The notes under the pieces were generated by a model, which was not told the DNA's origin, did not search any database, and saw only the letters and a program-made list of their open reading frames with translations. Below are positions 1-10,154 of a stretch of DNA of 64,000 bases, in pieces. The translations under genes were made by a program, and so were the position numbers. Positions within the stretch are counted from its first letter, which is position 1. The number at the start of each line of letters is the position of its first letter. The stretch spans positions 23,000 through 86,999 of the forward strand of contig NZ_VTZU01000024.1 in NCBI RefSeq assembly GCF_008370685.1, written 5' to 3'. The DNA comes from Aquimarina sp. RZ0. GTDB lineage: Bacteria > Bacteroidota > Bacteroidia > Flavobacteriales > Flavobacteriaceae.

Positions 1-2204
1 GCATCAATTAGCACTCTATTATTAAATAACCCCAATTCTATACCTATCTCTGAAGTTAACTGGTTTTCTGGATTCAAATTTGGGTCTGTTAGTGTGGCAT
101 CAGAAACAAATGCTAAAGCGCCATTAAAAGGAAAAGAACCGGTTTGATTAAACTGCTGAAAGAAATTTGTGTCAGGATTAAACCCAAAATTGATAAAAAA
201 GGACTGTGTGTCAACACCTACATTTGCCCAACTACCTCTCAGTTTTCCATAACTAAAAAAATCATTTTGTATATTCAAAGCATCTGAGAATACCCAACTT
301 AAAGAAACGGAAGGATAAAAGAAACTATTGTTTTGAAGTGGTAATGTAGAAGACCAGTCATTACGTCCGGTTGCATTTAGAATTAGCCAATTTTTGTAGT
401 CTAAAGTTAAATCTCCAAATGCCCCAAAAATACGTTGTCTTCGAAAATCTTTAAATAAATTATTTGCCTCAGCATTACCGGGATCAAATAATTCTGGAAC
501 AGTTAGATTCACACCTTGGTTTTGCAGTCTTTCAAGAACTCTTTCATTCCATTGAGTACCTCCTCTAAGTGTTAAATTAAAATTTTCTCCTAATGACTTA
601 TCATATGTAGCTATCAAATCGACAGTAAGTTCTCGCGTATTAATGATATCATCCGTGAAATTACCATTTAAAATACCGATCGTACTTATACTATTTTGTA
701 ATAGTCTGGTGTCTGTAAAAGTGTCATAACCTGCTCTTCCCAGAATATCAAAACTTTCTGTAGGTTTGTACTGTAAAGTAGCGTTACCAAAAAATCGTTG
801 CACTGTTGTTTGAGAAGCATTTTGACGTGCAATAAATAATGGGTTATTTACTTGTCCACCTGGATCATTAATTTGATTGCCAGATTCATCTACATCCTGA
901 TCAAAAAGAGAGAAGTCAGTGATTCTCGATAAACCATTTATTATATTGGTTAGTACATTTGGATCATTAGCTCCAGCAGCAGCAGTACCTCTCGTATTAG
1001 TTCTTACGTAGTTTACGCTAAATCTTGAACTTAATTTGTCATTAAAAACTTTTCCTGCATTTAACCCAAGATTAGTTCTGTTTAAAGCCGAGTTAGGAAC
1101 AATACCTTTCTGATCTGTATATGCAAGACTTAATCTATAATCATCACCATTAGCAGATGCACCAGAAACATTTACACTGTTTAGAGAAGTTGTACCCGCA
1201 CTATAAAAATCTCGAACACCATTTTCAAAAATTCTAAAAGGAACCTGATCTCCCTGTAGGTTGGTGAATGTTTGTCCTGCTAAAGATGGATCATTGATTT
1301 CAGGTCCCCAACCTGCAAAGTTTTGAGCTCCATTAGTTGTATTAAAATCAAAAACTCCCTCATCACCACTTATAAATCGACTTTGAAAATCCGGTAATCT
1401 TAATGGATTGTCAAATCTTAGACTAGTATTGAATGAAATACTTGCAGATTGACCTTGTTTTCCTCTTTTTGTAGTGATAATGATAACACCTCCAGAAGCT
1501 CTTGAACCATATAAAGCTGCTGCAGATGCACCTTTAAGAATAGAAACAGATTCAATATCATCTGGATTAATGTCTTGAGCTCTATTACCAAAGTCAAAAC
1601 CACCTTGAATTCTAGAACCTGTTGCAATGTTTTGATTAGAAATAGGAACGCCATCTATAACAAATAAAGGTTGTTGGTTACCTTGTAATGAAGAAATTCC
1701 TCGAATCAAGATTCTTGATGATCCACCAACATTACCACTTTGGTTCTGTATGACAACTCCTGATGTTTTTCCTTGTAATGCACTAAGTAAGTTAGTTTCT
1801 CTTACTTCATTAAGATCTTCTGACTTTATAGTGGCGACAGCATACCCTAGTGATCTTGCGGAACGCTCAATACCTAGAGCGGTAACCACGACTTCATCTA
1901 ATTGTGCCGCATCAGGTGCGAGTTGAAGATTTATCACAGTATTGTCCCCAATTACAACATCTTTGGTTGCAAACCCCACATAACTAAAAGATAGAACAGC
2001 ACCTCTGTTTGCATCAATGGAATAGTTCCCATCAAAGTCGGTCTGCGTACCATTAGCTGTGTTTTTTACAACAATATTCACTCCTGGAAGCGGTAGACCT
2101 TTATCATCGGTTACATTCCCAGAGATTGTTTTTTCTTGCGCAAAAGTAATTTGCACAATAAACGCTAAGAGTAGCGTTAAAATTCCACTAAACTTTGTTT
2201 TCAT
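1..2204 (-). CDS. SusC/RagA-family TonB-linked outer-membrane protein (C-terminus beyond window)
   Basis: About 734 residues are visible; the rest of the barrel lies outside the window. The protein imports oligosaccharides or peptides across the outer membrane with a SusD lid and TonB energy. In order it shows a signal peptide (MKTKFSGILTLLLAF, cut after FAQ), a carboxypeptidase-like regulatory domain (about residues 24-100, with LPLPGVNIVVK), a plug domain with FVIDGVPI and GVIIITTKRG motifs, and then TonB-receptor barrel strands. The ATG at 2204-2202 precedes a typical signal peptide. Its N-terminal region resembles the second SusC in this window. No SusD partner is visible; it would lie downstream, beyond the edge. 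The substrate is unknown. Confidence 0.93.
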   Translation of the reverse strand, partial: MKTKFSGILTLLLAFIVQITFAQEKTISGNVTDDKGLPLPGVNIVVKNTANGTQTDFDGNYSIDANRGAVLSFSYVGFATKDVVIGDNTVINLQLAPDAAQLDEVVVTALGIERSARSLGYAVATIKSEDLNEVRETNLLSALQGKTSGVVIQNQSGNVGGSSRILIRGISSLQGNQQPLFVIDGVPISNQNIATGSRIQGGFDFGNRAQDINPDDIESVSILKGASAAALYGSRASGGVIIITTKRGKQGQSASISFNTSLRFDNPLRLPDFQSRFISGDEGVFDFNTTNGAQNFAGWGPEINDPSLAGQTFTNLQGDQVPFRIFENGVRDFYSAGTTSLNSVNVSGASANGDDYRLSLAYTDQKGIVPNSALNRTNLGLNAGKVFNDKLSSRFSVNYVRTNTRGTAAAGANDPNVLTNIINGLSRITDFSLFDQDVDESGNQINDPGGQVNNPLFIARQNASQTTVQRFFGNATLQYKPTESFDILGRAGYDTFTDTRLLQNSISTIGILNGNFTDDIINTRELTVDLIATYDKSLGENFNLTLRGGTQWNERVLERLQNQGVNLTVPELFDPGNAEANNLFKDFRRQRIFGAFGDLTLDYKNWLILNATGRNDWSSTLPLQNNSFFYPSVSLSWVFSDALNIQNDFFSYGKLRGSWANVGVDTQSFFINFGFNPDTNFFQQFNQTGSFPFNGALAFVSDATLTDPNLNPENQLTSEIGIELGLFNNRVLID

Positions 2205-2745
2205 TTTACGATTTATTTGAATTAGCCAGTGCCAAAAATGATAATAATATCTTTATAAAACAACTTTTTGCTATTAAAATTTGAATTATTGCCTGGTAAA
2301 TGTTAATAAAGTGTGAAATGTAGCTATAACGTTGTAGTACTTGGGTTTAAGGAGAATTAACGCATTTATTTCTCTGCTTTTTTTAGAGCGATTCCGGTAA
2401 TAAGATAAGTGTTTGTAGAGAATATTTAATTCAAAGAAATAAAGGAGATATTTTTAATAGTTTGAAGGTATATTGTTGTAATATATATGTTTATAAATTT
2501 TTAGTTCTTAGTTTTTTGTCACTCTATTATTTTTTATTTTAAGAATCAAATCAATCATAAACAGAAAATTTATGAGTTAGGAGTGTTTGCATTTATAGTT
2601 GTTATTTTTGTGCATTCAAATAAACTTAGTTTTCTGTTTTTTATAATTGTCTGGAAAATTTTAAAAAATTAATTTTAACTCAAAATACTATATAAGTAAT
2701 AATCAATGAGAATAAATTATGAGATTATACCCAAGTAATATGTTG
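2205..2745. other. intergenic region upstream of the partial SusC gene
   Basis: An AT-rich stretch of about 540 bases without a convincing reading frame. It must hold the promoter of the leftward SusC gene. The best minus-strand −7 candidate is CATTTTTG (one mismatch to TAnnTTTG), close to the start codon. I see no clear hairpin terminator for the upstream lipoprotein gene. Confidence 0.4.
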
Positions 2746-3483
2746 TTAAGGCTTATCTATGTTGTAGCTATAATCAAAGATCTTTTTTAAATCATTTTCA
2801 TTTTTGTAAGAAAGATTATTAGACTTAACATAGTCCTCTAAAGCAGAAATCGCTATATTTTTTTTAACCAAATTACTTATATATTTCTTTTTTAATTTAA
2901 AAGGAGTGAAAGTATTCCCCTGCCTCATAATATACGTTTCGATTTTTAGGATTTTATCTTTGCTGCGATTGAGCATAGGATTAGGTGAGCCTTCAACAAT
3001 TTTTAGAGAGTATTTTTTTAAAATTGAAAAATCAGTAGTTTCATAGATTACCTGAAATATTTTTTCTTTCTTTTCTATTGGGTTGTAAAAAGATTTAAAT
3101 TCCTTTCCATTTATAATGATTTTATCAATATTCTTAAAATCAAATATATAAATAGAATCTCCTTCTATTTGTGACATGAATTCTTCTTTGTCGATATTGA
3201 AATTGAAGTTGGAGAAGGTGTAGTTTTTCTTATCAATTTTTATGGTGGTTTTATTTTTCCAGCTATCAAATAAATACACAGAACCTTCTGCTGCAGGCAC
3301 TGCAGATGATTTATTGAAAGAAGCAAAGCTTCCACTTAAAATTGCAGCCTGTTGTCTGAAATTATTAAATTGTATCGGTCGCCCAGCAGCATTGCTGTTA
3401 AAATCTGTCGATGTTAGGTTCTGGGCATTGATACAGCTGGTTATAAAAAATAATATTATGGTAATAAAGAGTGAATTTTTCAT
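2746..3483 (-). CDS. small secreted or lipoprotein of unknown function
   Basis: I do not recognise a family. Starting at the internal ATG (3483) gives a 245-residue protein with a clean signal sequence (MKNSLFITIILFFITSC). ITSC fits a lipobox; alternatively INA-Q would be a signal peptidase I site. An ATG five codons upstream (3498) is also in frame. The mature part is rich in Lys, Asn and Ile and reads like a beta-rich periplasmic or surface protein; no catalytic motif stands out. It lies between the FG-GAP protein and the partial SusC on the same strand, with long gaps on both sides, so it is probably transcribed alone. Confidence 0.7.
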   Translation of the reverse strand: MKNSLFITIILFFITSCINAQNLTSTDFNSNAAGRPIQFNNFRQQAAILSGSFASFNKSSAVPAAEGSVYLFDSWKNKTTIKIDKKNYTFSNFNFNIDKEEFMSQIEGDSIYIFDFKNIDKIIINGKEFKSFYNPIEKKEKIFQVIYETTDFSILKKYSLKIVEGSPNPMLNRSKDKILKIETYIMRQGNTFTPFKLKKKYISNLVKKNIAISALEDYVKSNNLSYKNENDLKKIFDYSYNIDKP

Positions 3484-3498
3484 ATTATAATAATTCAT

Positions 3499-3759
3499 TA
3501 ATTGTTTGTAAAACCATTTCTATCTTAAAACTATTCTATTGATTTCTCTGTTTTTTTGTAAATTATTAAAAATAAAGTGATTACGTATTGATTTCCTTTG
3601 CGCATAAAAGAATGATTAGGCTTTATTTATACTATTTTTAGATCAGAATTGAATTAAATACGTTCTAATATTAAGGTAATAAAAAAAATGCTGATTAATG
3701 CTATAATAATGAAATTTTATGATGTTTAATAAAGAATAAATTTTGCTGAGAATTAAAAC
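3499..3759. other. intergenic, no feature recognised
   Basis: AT-rich spacer between two leftward genes. No consensus −7 element and no stable hairpin with a T-run was found by eye. Confidence 0.3.
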
Positions 3760-6700
3760 CTAAGGTGCTTGATTGTTGTAGAATTTATCAGGTTTAGCGA
3801 GTTTAAAGGTCTCAATGTTTGAATCGTTAATTCCGATTAATAAGAACTTTTTATTGTTCCGTGATATGAATTCAATAGATTTTGCATTACCATCTATATA
3901 GAATCCTGTTTTGTCTGGTTCGAGTACGGTATATCCATTTTTGTTGTTGGATAGTAATATAAGTCCAAATGCGTTATCAAGACGAGGAGTCTCAACTTCG
4001 GTGTTATAAATTGTGCCAGCAATACATATATCTTCATAACCATCTGCATTAAAATCATATGATTCACTATCCAGAATTGGTAGTGTTTGAGCCATTTTAG
4101 GAAGTAGTATTTTTTCAAAATCCTCATCGCCTTTGTTTAAAAGAAGGATAGAGTTAAATTCGTTAGCTTCTCGTTGGTATGCCGTGTTGATTTTATCTCC
4201 ATATATTTGTTTTAAATCTGCATTAGCAAACTCTTGGTATGTAGGGATTTTTTTTGCAATAAAAGGCATCTGTTGAGATGAACATTCACGTCCTCTTGCA
4301 GGAACAAAATTTCCATTGTATTTATAACTAATTACGATATCATGAGTCCCATTTGAGTCAAAATCATCGGCATACACTCGTAGTGGTTTTTGTTTTGTAG
4401 CCTTAAACTTGAAATTTAAACCGATATTTCCAACAATATAATCTTTATTACCATCATTATTTACATCGGTTTCAGTAATAGAAAACCACCAACCTTTTTC
4501 ATTATCCAGGTTGCTTTTGTTCGAAATATTCTTGAATATACCCTTTTCATTTTTAAACAATCCTATAGAAGTCCATTCACCTACTGCTATAAAATCTTGC
4601 CATCCATCATTATTAAAATCGGTAGCAATTACTTTATTTACAATTCCAAAATTTTCGAATGAAGGTGCAATTTGCTTAGTTACATTTTTTAAAGTTCCAT
4701 GCACATTCTCATAAATTATGGATGATTCTGAGATCGGGTATTTTTGGGATATAATTCTATTTCCCAGAATTAAGTCAAAATCACCATCGTTATCAAAATC
4801 AATTTTTGCTATAGTTTTTCCGCTAAAATTTGGATTGTTGTCAGAGAAAGGGTGTTTTGTAAAATTTGCATTTCCATCATTTATATATAATCGATCTTTA
4901 AGAAGTTTTGAATTTTCCTTAAATTCATTTCCTCCACTTACAACATATATATCAGTATCACCATCAGAATCAAAATCAAAAAAAAGAGCTTCCATATCTT
5001 CGAATTTTGCATCTCTACTGAATAGGTCAGTATTACTTTTTTTAAATCCTTGCGTAGTCTGTATAAACAATTGACCTGCCTGACCAGATGCGCCGCCGAT
5101 ATATAAATCCTCTTTATTATCACCATTTACATCTCCTTTTGCCATATACGGCCCCAAGGTGGATTGTTTATAAGGTAATAATATTTCATTTTCAAAATCG
5201 TTGTAATCATTTTCTATATGCTTAGCATTCACAAAGTTTTTTACCTTTTTTAATAAGTGAGTTTTATTTTTGGAATCTGATTTTATATTGGAAAATGCAT
5301 TTTTTTCAGAGACTGTGATCGTTGTATTTGCTTTTACATTATATTGCATTTCCTGTTTTCCTGATAACCAGGTGATTTTTAGAGTGTCTACGAATGCTGT
5401 TTTTCCTAAGCCAAAATGTACTGTTTTATCAACAGAAGATAAATACCCTCTTACTCTTTTAGATTCTTTTGTTTTAATGATGTTTTTATAGTATAAAGTA
5501 ATCTTTGCAAAATCCTCAGATGTTCTGCCTATAGTGTTTATTTTTAAAAAGTTGCCCTGATTGTTTTCTATACTAAGGTTTTTGTATAAAAACGATTCTC
5601 CATCTATATTATTGACGATTATTTCTAAGTCACCATCATTGTCTAAATCTGAATATGCCGCGCCATTAGAAAAAGAAGGCTCATTGAGTTGTGTAGTAGC
5701 AGTTATGTCTTCAAAGTTTAAATCTCCATTATTTTTAAAAAGAATATTAGGTAATTTTTCTGAAGGTAGCCGATTGTATATTTCTTTTTTTACATCAAAT
5801 GGAACATTTCCTTTGTAATATTTTCTTGCCTTATGAATTAATGTACGTATGTCATTATCCAGGGCGTATTTTCTATAACCATTGGTTACATAAATATCAT
5901 CGTTTTGGTCATTATTAAAATCAAAAATAAGACCCGCCCAGCTCCAATCCGTTTTAGAAAGTCCAGTATGTTGTGCGATATTATGAAAGGTGTTATTTCC
6001 TGTATTGAGTTGTAATGAATTAAACATGTACTGATTCTGTAAATTAAGCTTATTAGTTAATAAATCAAACTTTTTTACATTCATAGATGCCATCAGAGTT
6101 TTAGATCTTACATGATCACTGGAGGCCATATCTAACACAAAAATATCTTTTAAGTTATCATTATTTATATCTGCAATATCAACCCCCATCCCATAAAATG
6201 ATACCTGATTTGTATAATGTTTAATTTGATCTGTAAAAGTGTTGTTTCTATTGTTAATGTATAAAGCATCAGGGACATAGTAGTCATTAGCTATGTAAAT
6301 GTCTAACCATCCATCATTGTTGATGTCACTAACACATAATCCTAAACCAAAACTTGGTTGAAGAAGCCCTGCTTTTTTTGTGATATTTATAAATTTACCA
6401 TTGGTGTTTTGGTATAAATGACAGGAACTTTTAATTCGTTTTGACTCATCCTTTAAGGTGTTGTAAAAGGTAACAGGGTCAAAGCCAAAGTACTCATTTT
6501 CATTCATTACAATGCAATCCAGATCTCCATCTTTGTCAAAATCAAAAAAAGCAGATTGGGTACTTATGCCTTGATCATCCAATCCGTACTCTGAAGCTTT
6601 TTCTTCAAAAGTTAAATCTTTTTGATTGATAAGGAGCATATTTTTTCTGAGCCCCTCTTTTTTTGGGCCGCCCTGAGAAATGTAGATATCCATCCATCCG

Positions 6701-7128
6701 TCATGATTTACATCTGCAAAAGTGACCCCGTTAGACCAATTTTTATTGGTGTTGATGTTTGCCGTTGCGCTAATGTCTTCAAATACTAGGTTCCCTCTGT
6801 TTATGTAGAGTTTGTTGGGGACTTGATTACCACAGAAAAATATATCTTTTAAGCCGTCATTGTTAATATCTTCGATACCTACTCCAGCACCATTATAAAA
6901 GAAATCAAAATCAAATAAATTAGATTTTGTGGTAATAGTATCTAGAATGGTATTTTTAAAATATAAATTACTGATTGCGGGAGAAACTTTTTTAAAGTAT
7001 TGTTGAGAATATTCTTGGTTTACTTTTTTTTCAGTAGTTTCTTTATGGATTTTTTTTGCGCTTGATTTCTCTTTACAAGAATAAAGTATAAGAAGTATGC
7101 TTAGGGATATAAAAAATAACTTATTCAT
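3760..7128 (-). CDS. FG-GAP/VCBS repeat lipoprotein with ASPIC/UnbV domain
   Basis: A 1122-residue lipoprotein (MNKLFFISLSILLILYSC, lipobox LYSC). Many FG-GAP/VCBS-type repeats of the form DxNxDGxxDIY run through residues 70-500 and again from 640 to 1100; each aspartate-rich loop is expected to bind calcium in a beta-propeller. Between them, at about 530-620, is an ASPIC/UnbV segment with RGYLSSVDKTVHFGLG. Such proteins often neighbour SusC/SusD loci in Bacteroidota and are thought to act at the cell surface, possibly in glycan or protein binding; no enzyme activity is evident. The gap to the upstream operon contains a terminator, so it is probably a separate transcript. Confidence 0.88.
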   Translation of the reverse strand: MNKLFFISLSILLILYSCKEKSSAKKIHKETTEKKVNQEYSQQYFKKVSPAISNLYFKNTILDTITTKSNLFDFDFFYNGAGVGIEDINNDGLKDIFFCGNQVPNKLYINRGNLVFEDISATANINTNKNWSNGVTFADVNHDGWMDIYISQGGPKKEGLRKNMLLINQKDLTFEEKASEYGLDDQGISTQSAFFDFDKDGDLDCIVMNENEYFGFDPVTFYNTLKDESKRIKSSCHLYQNTNGKFINITKKAGLLQPSFGLGLCVSDINNDGWLDIYIANDYYVPDALYINNRNNTFTDQIKHYTNQVSFYGMGVDIADINNDNLKDIFVLDMASSDHVRSKTLMASMNVKKFDLLTNKLNLQNQYMFNSLQLNTGNNTFHNIAQHTGLSKTDWSWAGLIFDFNNDQNDDIYVTNGYRKYALDNDIRTLIHKARKYYKGNVPFDVKKEIYNRLPSEKLPNILFKNNGDLNFEDITATTQLNEPSFSNGAAYSDLDNDGDLEIIVNNIDGESFLYKNLSIENNQGNFLKINTIGRTSEDFAKITLYYKNIIKTKESKRVRGYLSSVDKTVHFGLGKTAFVDTLKITWLSGKQEMQYNVKANTTITVSEKNAFSNIKSDSKNKTHLLKKVKNFVNAKHIENDYNDFENEILLPYKQSTLGPYMAKGDVNGDNKEDLYIGGASGQAGQLFIQTTQGFKKSNTDLFSRDAKFEDMEALFFDFDSDGDTDIYVVSGGNEFKENSKLLKDRLYINDGNANFTKHPFSDNNPNFSGKTIAKIDFDNDGDFDLILGNRIISQKYPISESSIIYENVHGTLKNVTKQIAPSFENFGIVNKVIATDFNNDGWQDFIAVGEWTSIGLFKNEKGIFKNISNKSNLDNEKGWWFSITETDVNNDGNKDYIVGNIGLNFKFKATKQKPLRVYADDFDSNGTHDIVISYKYNGNFVPARGRECSSQQMPFIAKKIPTYQEFANADLKQIYGDKINTAYQREANEFNSILLLNKGDEDFEKILLPKMAQTLPILDSESYDFNADGYEDICIAGTIYNTEVETPRLDNAFGLILLSNNKNGYTVLEPDKTGFYIDGNAKSIEFISRNNKKFLLIGINDSNIETFKLAKPDKFYNNQAP

Positions 7129-7446
7129 ATAGTTTAAGTGTTTTTTAATGACTTGTTAAGAATATAAGGACCACTTTACTTTTGTATTTGCTATGGTCAG
7201 ATTATAAGAATTTCCAAGTCTGACTAAATGGGGGTGAAAATATATTTCTTATTTAAAAATACTAAAATAAAAAGTAGCAATTTTTTGTTTTGGAAAAAAG
7301 AGAATTAATAAATAGCCTGATTCACAGCTTCTTTTTATTTTGAATATAAACGGGAAAGTGCAAATTTTAATGGGTAATTTAAAAATCAGAAATTGTATAA
7401 GCCAAATCAAAAGACAATTATTAATGGATGAGTACGGTGTTTAAAT
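7129..7446. other. intergenic region upstream of the FG-GAP gene
   Basis: About 320 AT-rich bases holding the promoter region of the leftward FG-GAP gene. A short inverted repeat, GTCAGA (7196-7201) and TCTGAC (7219-7224), could be an operator, but its arms are only 6 bp. No coding frame is convincing. Confidence 0.3.
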
Positions 7447-7478
7447 AAAAAAGGTTTCTACACGTAGAAACCTTTTTT
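7447..7478 (-). terminator. intrinsic terminator of the SusC-SusD operon
   Basis: Stem GGTTTCTA/TAGAAACC with a CACG loop, flanked by six As on one side and six Ts on the other, so it could work in both directions. It sits just after the stop codon of the third gene of the operon. Confidence 0.85.
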
Positions 7479-7496
7479 ATCATTACAAGCTTTTGA

Positions 7497-8384
7497 TTAT
7501 AAGCAAATATTTAAAAATATTTCACCAACTGTTGGACTAGGTCCATCTGCTGCTGCTTCCAGTGGGTCTGAACCGTCAAGAGCATTATATTCTATAGAGT
7601 AAGAATTATCTCCTTCAGAATTTCCGGCAGTATATGTAAATACTAAATCGGTAGTTCCATTAGGAACCATTATTACATGTTGGATTTCTTCACCATCATC
7701 TAGAGTGAAGTCCTGACTCACGCCGTCAATAGTTACTGTAATGAATGCGCCATCCCAGCCATCCTCTTCGCTATCGGTTAAGTTTAAAGTATACTCTCCA
7801 GTAAAAGGTACTATGGGAACACATTGTAAGGTGACATTGTATATAAAAGGAGAAGAGAAAAAAGAACCTCCAGAAACGGTACCTCCTAAGTTATTGTTAG
7901 AAAATATTCTTCCATCGGTTAATTCTAATTCAAAACGAAAACTAAATACATCACCACCATTGAACTCACCAGGATTTAATCCATTAATAGCGAGTGCTTC
8001 TGCAAGTGTTGATGAGAAATCCAATCTTGGAAGATCAAAATCAGAAACAGTTAAACCTGCTCCTGTTTCGGTTAGAATCAGTACTTCAGGTTTGCTATTG
8101 TCTGTACCATCATCGAGATTATCTGTAAAGCTTTGGTATAGTCTAATTTCAGAGATCAAACCACCATTTTGTGCATCTTGTTCTTCTAAAGCTACATCAA
8201 ATACAAATCGGGTGTCGTTTGGATCAAAAAAGTTAAATGTATTTGTCGAGCTAATGGTTCTTAAAACAGCTCCATTAGTTACTCCTTCTAGAATACCATC
8301 AACGGTTTTATCATCCGTGCTGCACGATTGCATCATATAGAATGCAAGTAGGAGTACAGTGAATTTATTTATATATTTTTTCAT
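7497..8384 (-). CDS. SusCD-associated lipoprotein of unknown ligand
   Basis: A 295-residue lipoprotein (MKKYINKFTVLLLAFYMMQSC, lipobox MQSC, then Ser-Thr-Asp-Asp). The first two thirds resemble beta-sandwich domains of surface glycan-binding proteins. The C-terminal third begins FTGEYTLNLTDSEEDGWDGA, a pattern (aspartates plus GWDG) seen in secreted Bacteroidota proteins with calcium-supported beta domains. It follows the SusD gene by 19 bases and ends at the terminator, so it is the last gene of the operon. By position it could be an extra surface binding protein of the uptake complex. The ligand cannot be read from the sequence. Confidence 0.75.
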   Translation of the reverse strand: MKKYINKFTVLLLAFYMMQSCSTDDKTVDGILEGVTNGAVLRTISSTNTFNFFDPNDTRFVFDVALEEQDAQNGGLISEIRLYQSFTDNLDDGTDNSKPEVLILTETGAGLTVSDFDLPRLDFSSTLAEALAINGLNPGEFNGGDVFSFRFELELTDGRIFSNNNLGGTVSGGSFFSSPFIYNVTLQCVPIVPFTGEYTLNLTDSEEDGWDGAFITVTIDGVSQDFTLDDGEEIQHVIMVPNGTTDLVFTYTAGNSEGDNSYSIEYNALDGSDPLEAAADGPSPTVGEIFLNICL

Positions 8385-8403
8385 GAGAAATATCTTTTAG
8401 TTT

Positions 8404-10137
8404 TTAATTTGCTACCGGAGCACTAGGGTTATTGTCCCAGAATACAGGTTGCGCCTGATCTGCTTTTTGGCTAATACTAGCATTAGTGTTTACCTCATTT
8501 GCTGGGTAAAATAAAGATCTGATAAAAGTGCCCGGACTTGGATTTAAATTAGGCTGAAGCGTGGTTGGATATCCAGTTCTTCTATAAAAATTATAAGACT
8601 CAATTCCATTACCAAATACTGCGATAAAGTATTGTTCTCCCAAAATATCCCACTTTCCTTCAATATCCGCTGCATCAAAATCAGATTCAATACTTGAAAT
8701 AAAATTGGTAACATCAGTACTTGAAGGTTCAAATGAAGTATCAGCAGAGGTGTCCAGACTGGCAAAACTTTGAACTTTGGCAATAGATTTTGTTATCCCT
8801 GCTGACATAAAAGTTCTGGCACTACCTACATCACCATTTACCATAGCTATTTCTGCCTGCATAAAATCTATCCAAGCTGCTGTTAAAATAGGAGTGATCC
8901 CTGCACCACCACCGCCAGAACCAACAGCAACACCAGCATTGTCTGGATCTGTATTAAATCGATCATCATCAAATTTTCCGCCAACAGGGTAGACACCAAA
9001 GGTAGTGCGTAAAAAACCATCAGGTGGTATACCTGCAATATCTGCATGATCTCTTCCCCAATATCCATCTTCTAAAAAACAAAATGTAAACCCTCCTGCG
9101 ACATAATGTGCAGGGGCACTTTGTAAAGAACATTGTAGGGTTTCTTCATTTGGAGGTATTCCCATTGCACCTGGCACAGTACCAGTTTGTCTATAAAAAT
9201 AGTAACGAATCCTGGGGTCAGAAGAGGTATTCATTTTGTTCATCAACCAGTTGGACATATAATCACCAGCTCCACTGGCAGTATAATTTAGACCATATCT
9301 GGGATGTCTGGTATCAGGTTGAGAAGCACTTGTGGCAGGCCAGTTAAACTGAAAATCATCTGTTGTATCAATAATGTAATCTCCAGAATCTAGTATAGTC
9401 GTAATATTGGCTATAGCGGTAGGGTCTACCAAACGTCTTTGGTTATATAAGCGCATCTTAAGGGTATTAACAGCTTTAACCCATTTTTCGTAGTCATCTC
9501 CATAAAAGAAAATCGTTGAAGGTTCAAGATCTGAAACTACATCATTTTCAAAATTAACGATAGCATTATCTAAAAGGATCAGTGCGGCATCATAAATAGA
9601 GGCACCGCTTTCTAGGGCAGGATTAAGGTTATTCGATGCTGATATTGCTTCGGTATATGGGATATCTCCGTAGAAATCTACCATAGATGTCATTACGTAG
9701 GCTTCAATAAACTGTGCAATAGCGATATGACGAATTTGCCCATTTGCTTCAGCGAGAGGTACCATAGATCTAATATCTGCCAAAATACCTTGATAGGCAT
9801 TTACCCATTCATCATCAGAGTCACTACCTAGATAGGCGTTATTGTATTGATTGCTAGATGTTAAAGCTGTAAGCCTGGTTAGTTGCGAACCAAAGAGCGA
9901 TAAACCGTCTCCATTTGTGTTTCCTCCTGTTACCCAATTATCATTTGGATCGAAATCTGCATCACCCTCTATTTGTCTGACAAAATCTTCTTGAATCGAG
10001 GTTAAAAATAAATCTACACTAGCTTGATCCGGAGTTAAGAAATTTGGATCTTCTGTAAGATCTAATTCAAGTGTTTCACAAGAAAAAACCAGAAGGAGAC
10101 CTGTAACTAGTAATGTATATATATAAGTATTTTTCAT
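8404..10137 (-). CDS. SusD/RagB-family nutrient-binding lipoprotein
   Basis: A 577-residue outer-membrane lipoprotein with signal MKNTYIYTLLVTGLLLVFSC. After the cysteine comes an acidic stretch, then NFLTPDQASVDLF, characteristic of the SusD-like_2 branch. The helical TPR-like core carries conserved segments such as FIEAYVMTSMVDFYGDIPY (about residue 140) and a C-terminal ESYNFYRRTGYP element. SusD proteins form the hinged lid over the SusC barrel and bind the substrate. It lies 17 bases after the susC stop codon, so the two are cotranscribed. The ligand (glycan or peptide) is not determined; no glycoside hydrolase lies nearby to suggest one. Confidence 0.93.
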   Translation of the reverse strand: MKNTYIYTLLVTGLLLVFSCETLELDLTEDPNFLTPDQASVDLFLTSIQEDFVRQIEGDADFDPNDNWVTGGNTNGDGLSLFGSQLTRLTALTSSNQYNNAYLGSDSDDEWVNAYQGILADIRSMVPLAEANGQIRHIAIAQFIEAYVMTSMVDFYGDIPYTEAISASNNLNPALESGASIYDAALILLDNAIVNFENDVVSDLEPSTIFFYGDDYEKWVKAVNTLKMRLYNQRRLVDPTAIANITTILDSGDYIIDTTDDFQFNWPATSASQPDTRHPRYGLNYTASGAGDYMSNWLMNKMNTSSDPRIRYYFYRQTGTVPGAMGIPPNEETLQCSLQSAPAHYVAGGFTFCFLEDGYWGRDHADIAGIPPDGFLRTTFGVYPVGGKFDDDRFNTDPDNAGVAVGSGGGGAGITPILTAAWIDFMQAEIAMVNGDVGSARTFMSAGITKSIAKVQSFASLDTSADTSFEPSSTDVTNFISSIESDFDAADIEGKWDILGEQYFIAVFGNGIESYNFYRRTGYPTTLQPNLNPSPGTFIRSLFYPANEVNTNASISQKADQAQPVFWDNNPSAPVAN

Positions 10138-10154
10138 TTTTCTAAATTATAAAA

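Noticed and set aside
3242..3490. Forward reading frame of 82 codons
   Set aside because: It lies opposite the leftward lipoprotein gene, has no family resemblance, and the minus-strand protein has a proper signal peptide.
7741..8340. Forward reading frame of 199 codons
   Set aside because: It is fully antisense to the operon's third lipoprotein and is rich in Ser/Pro/Lys as expected for a shadow frame; no start context or homology.
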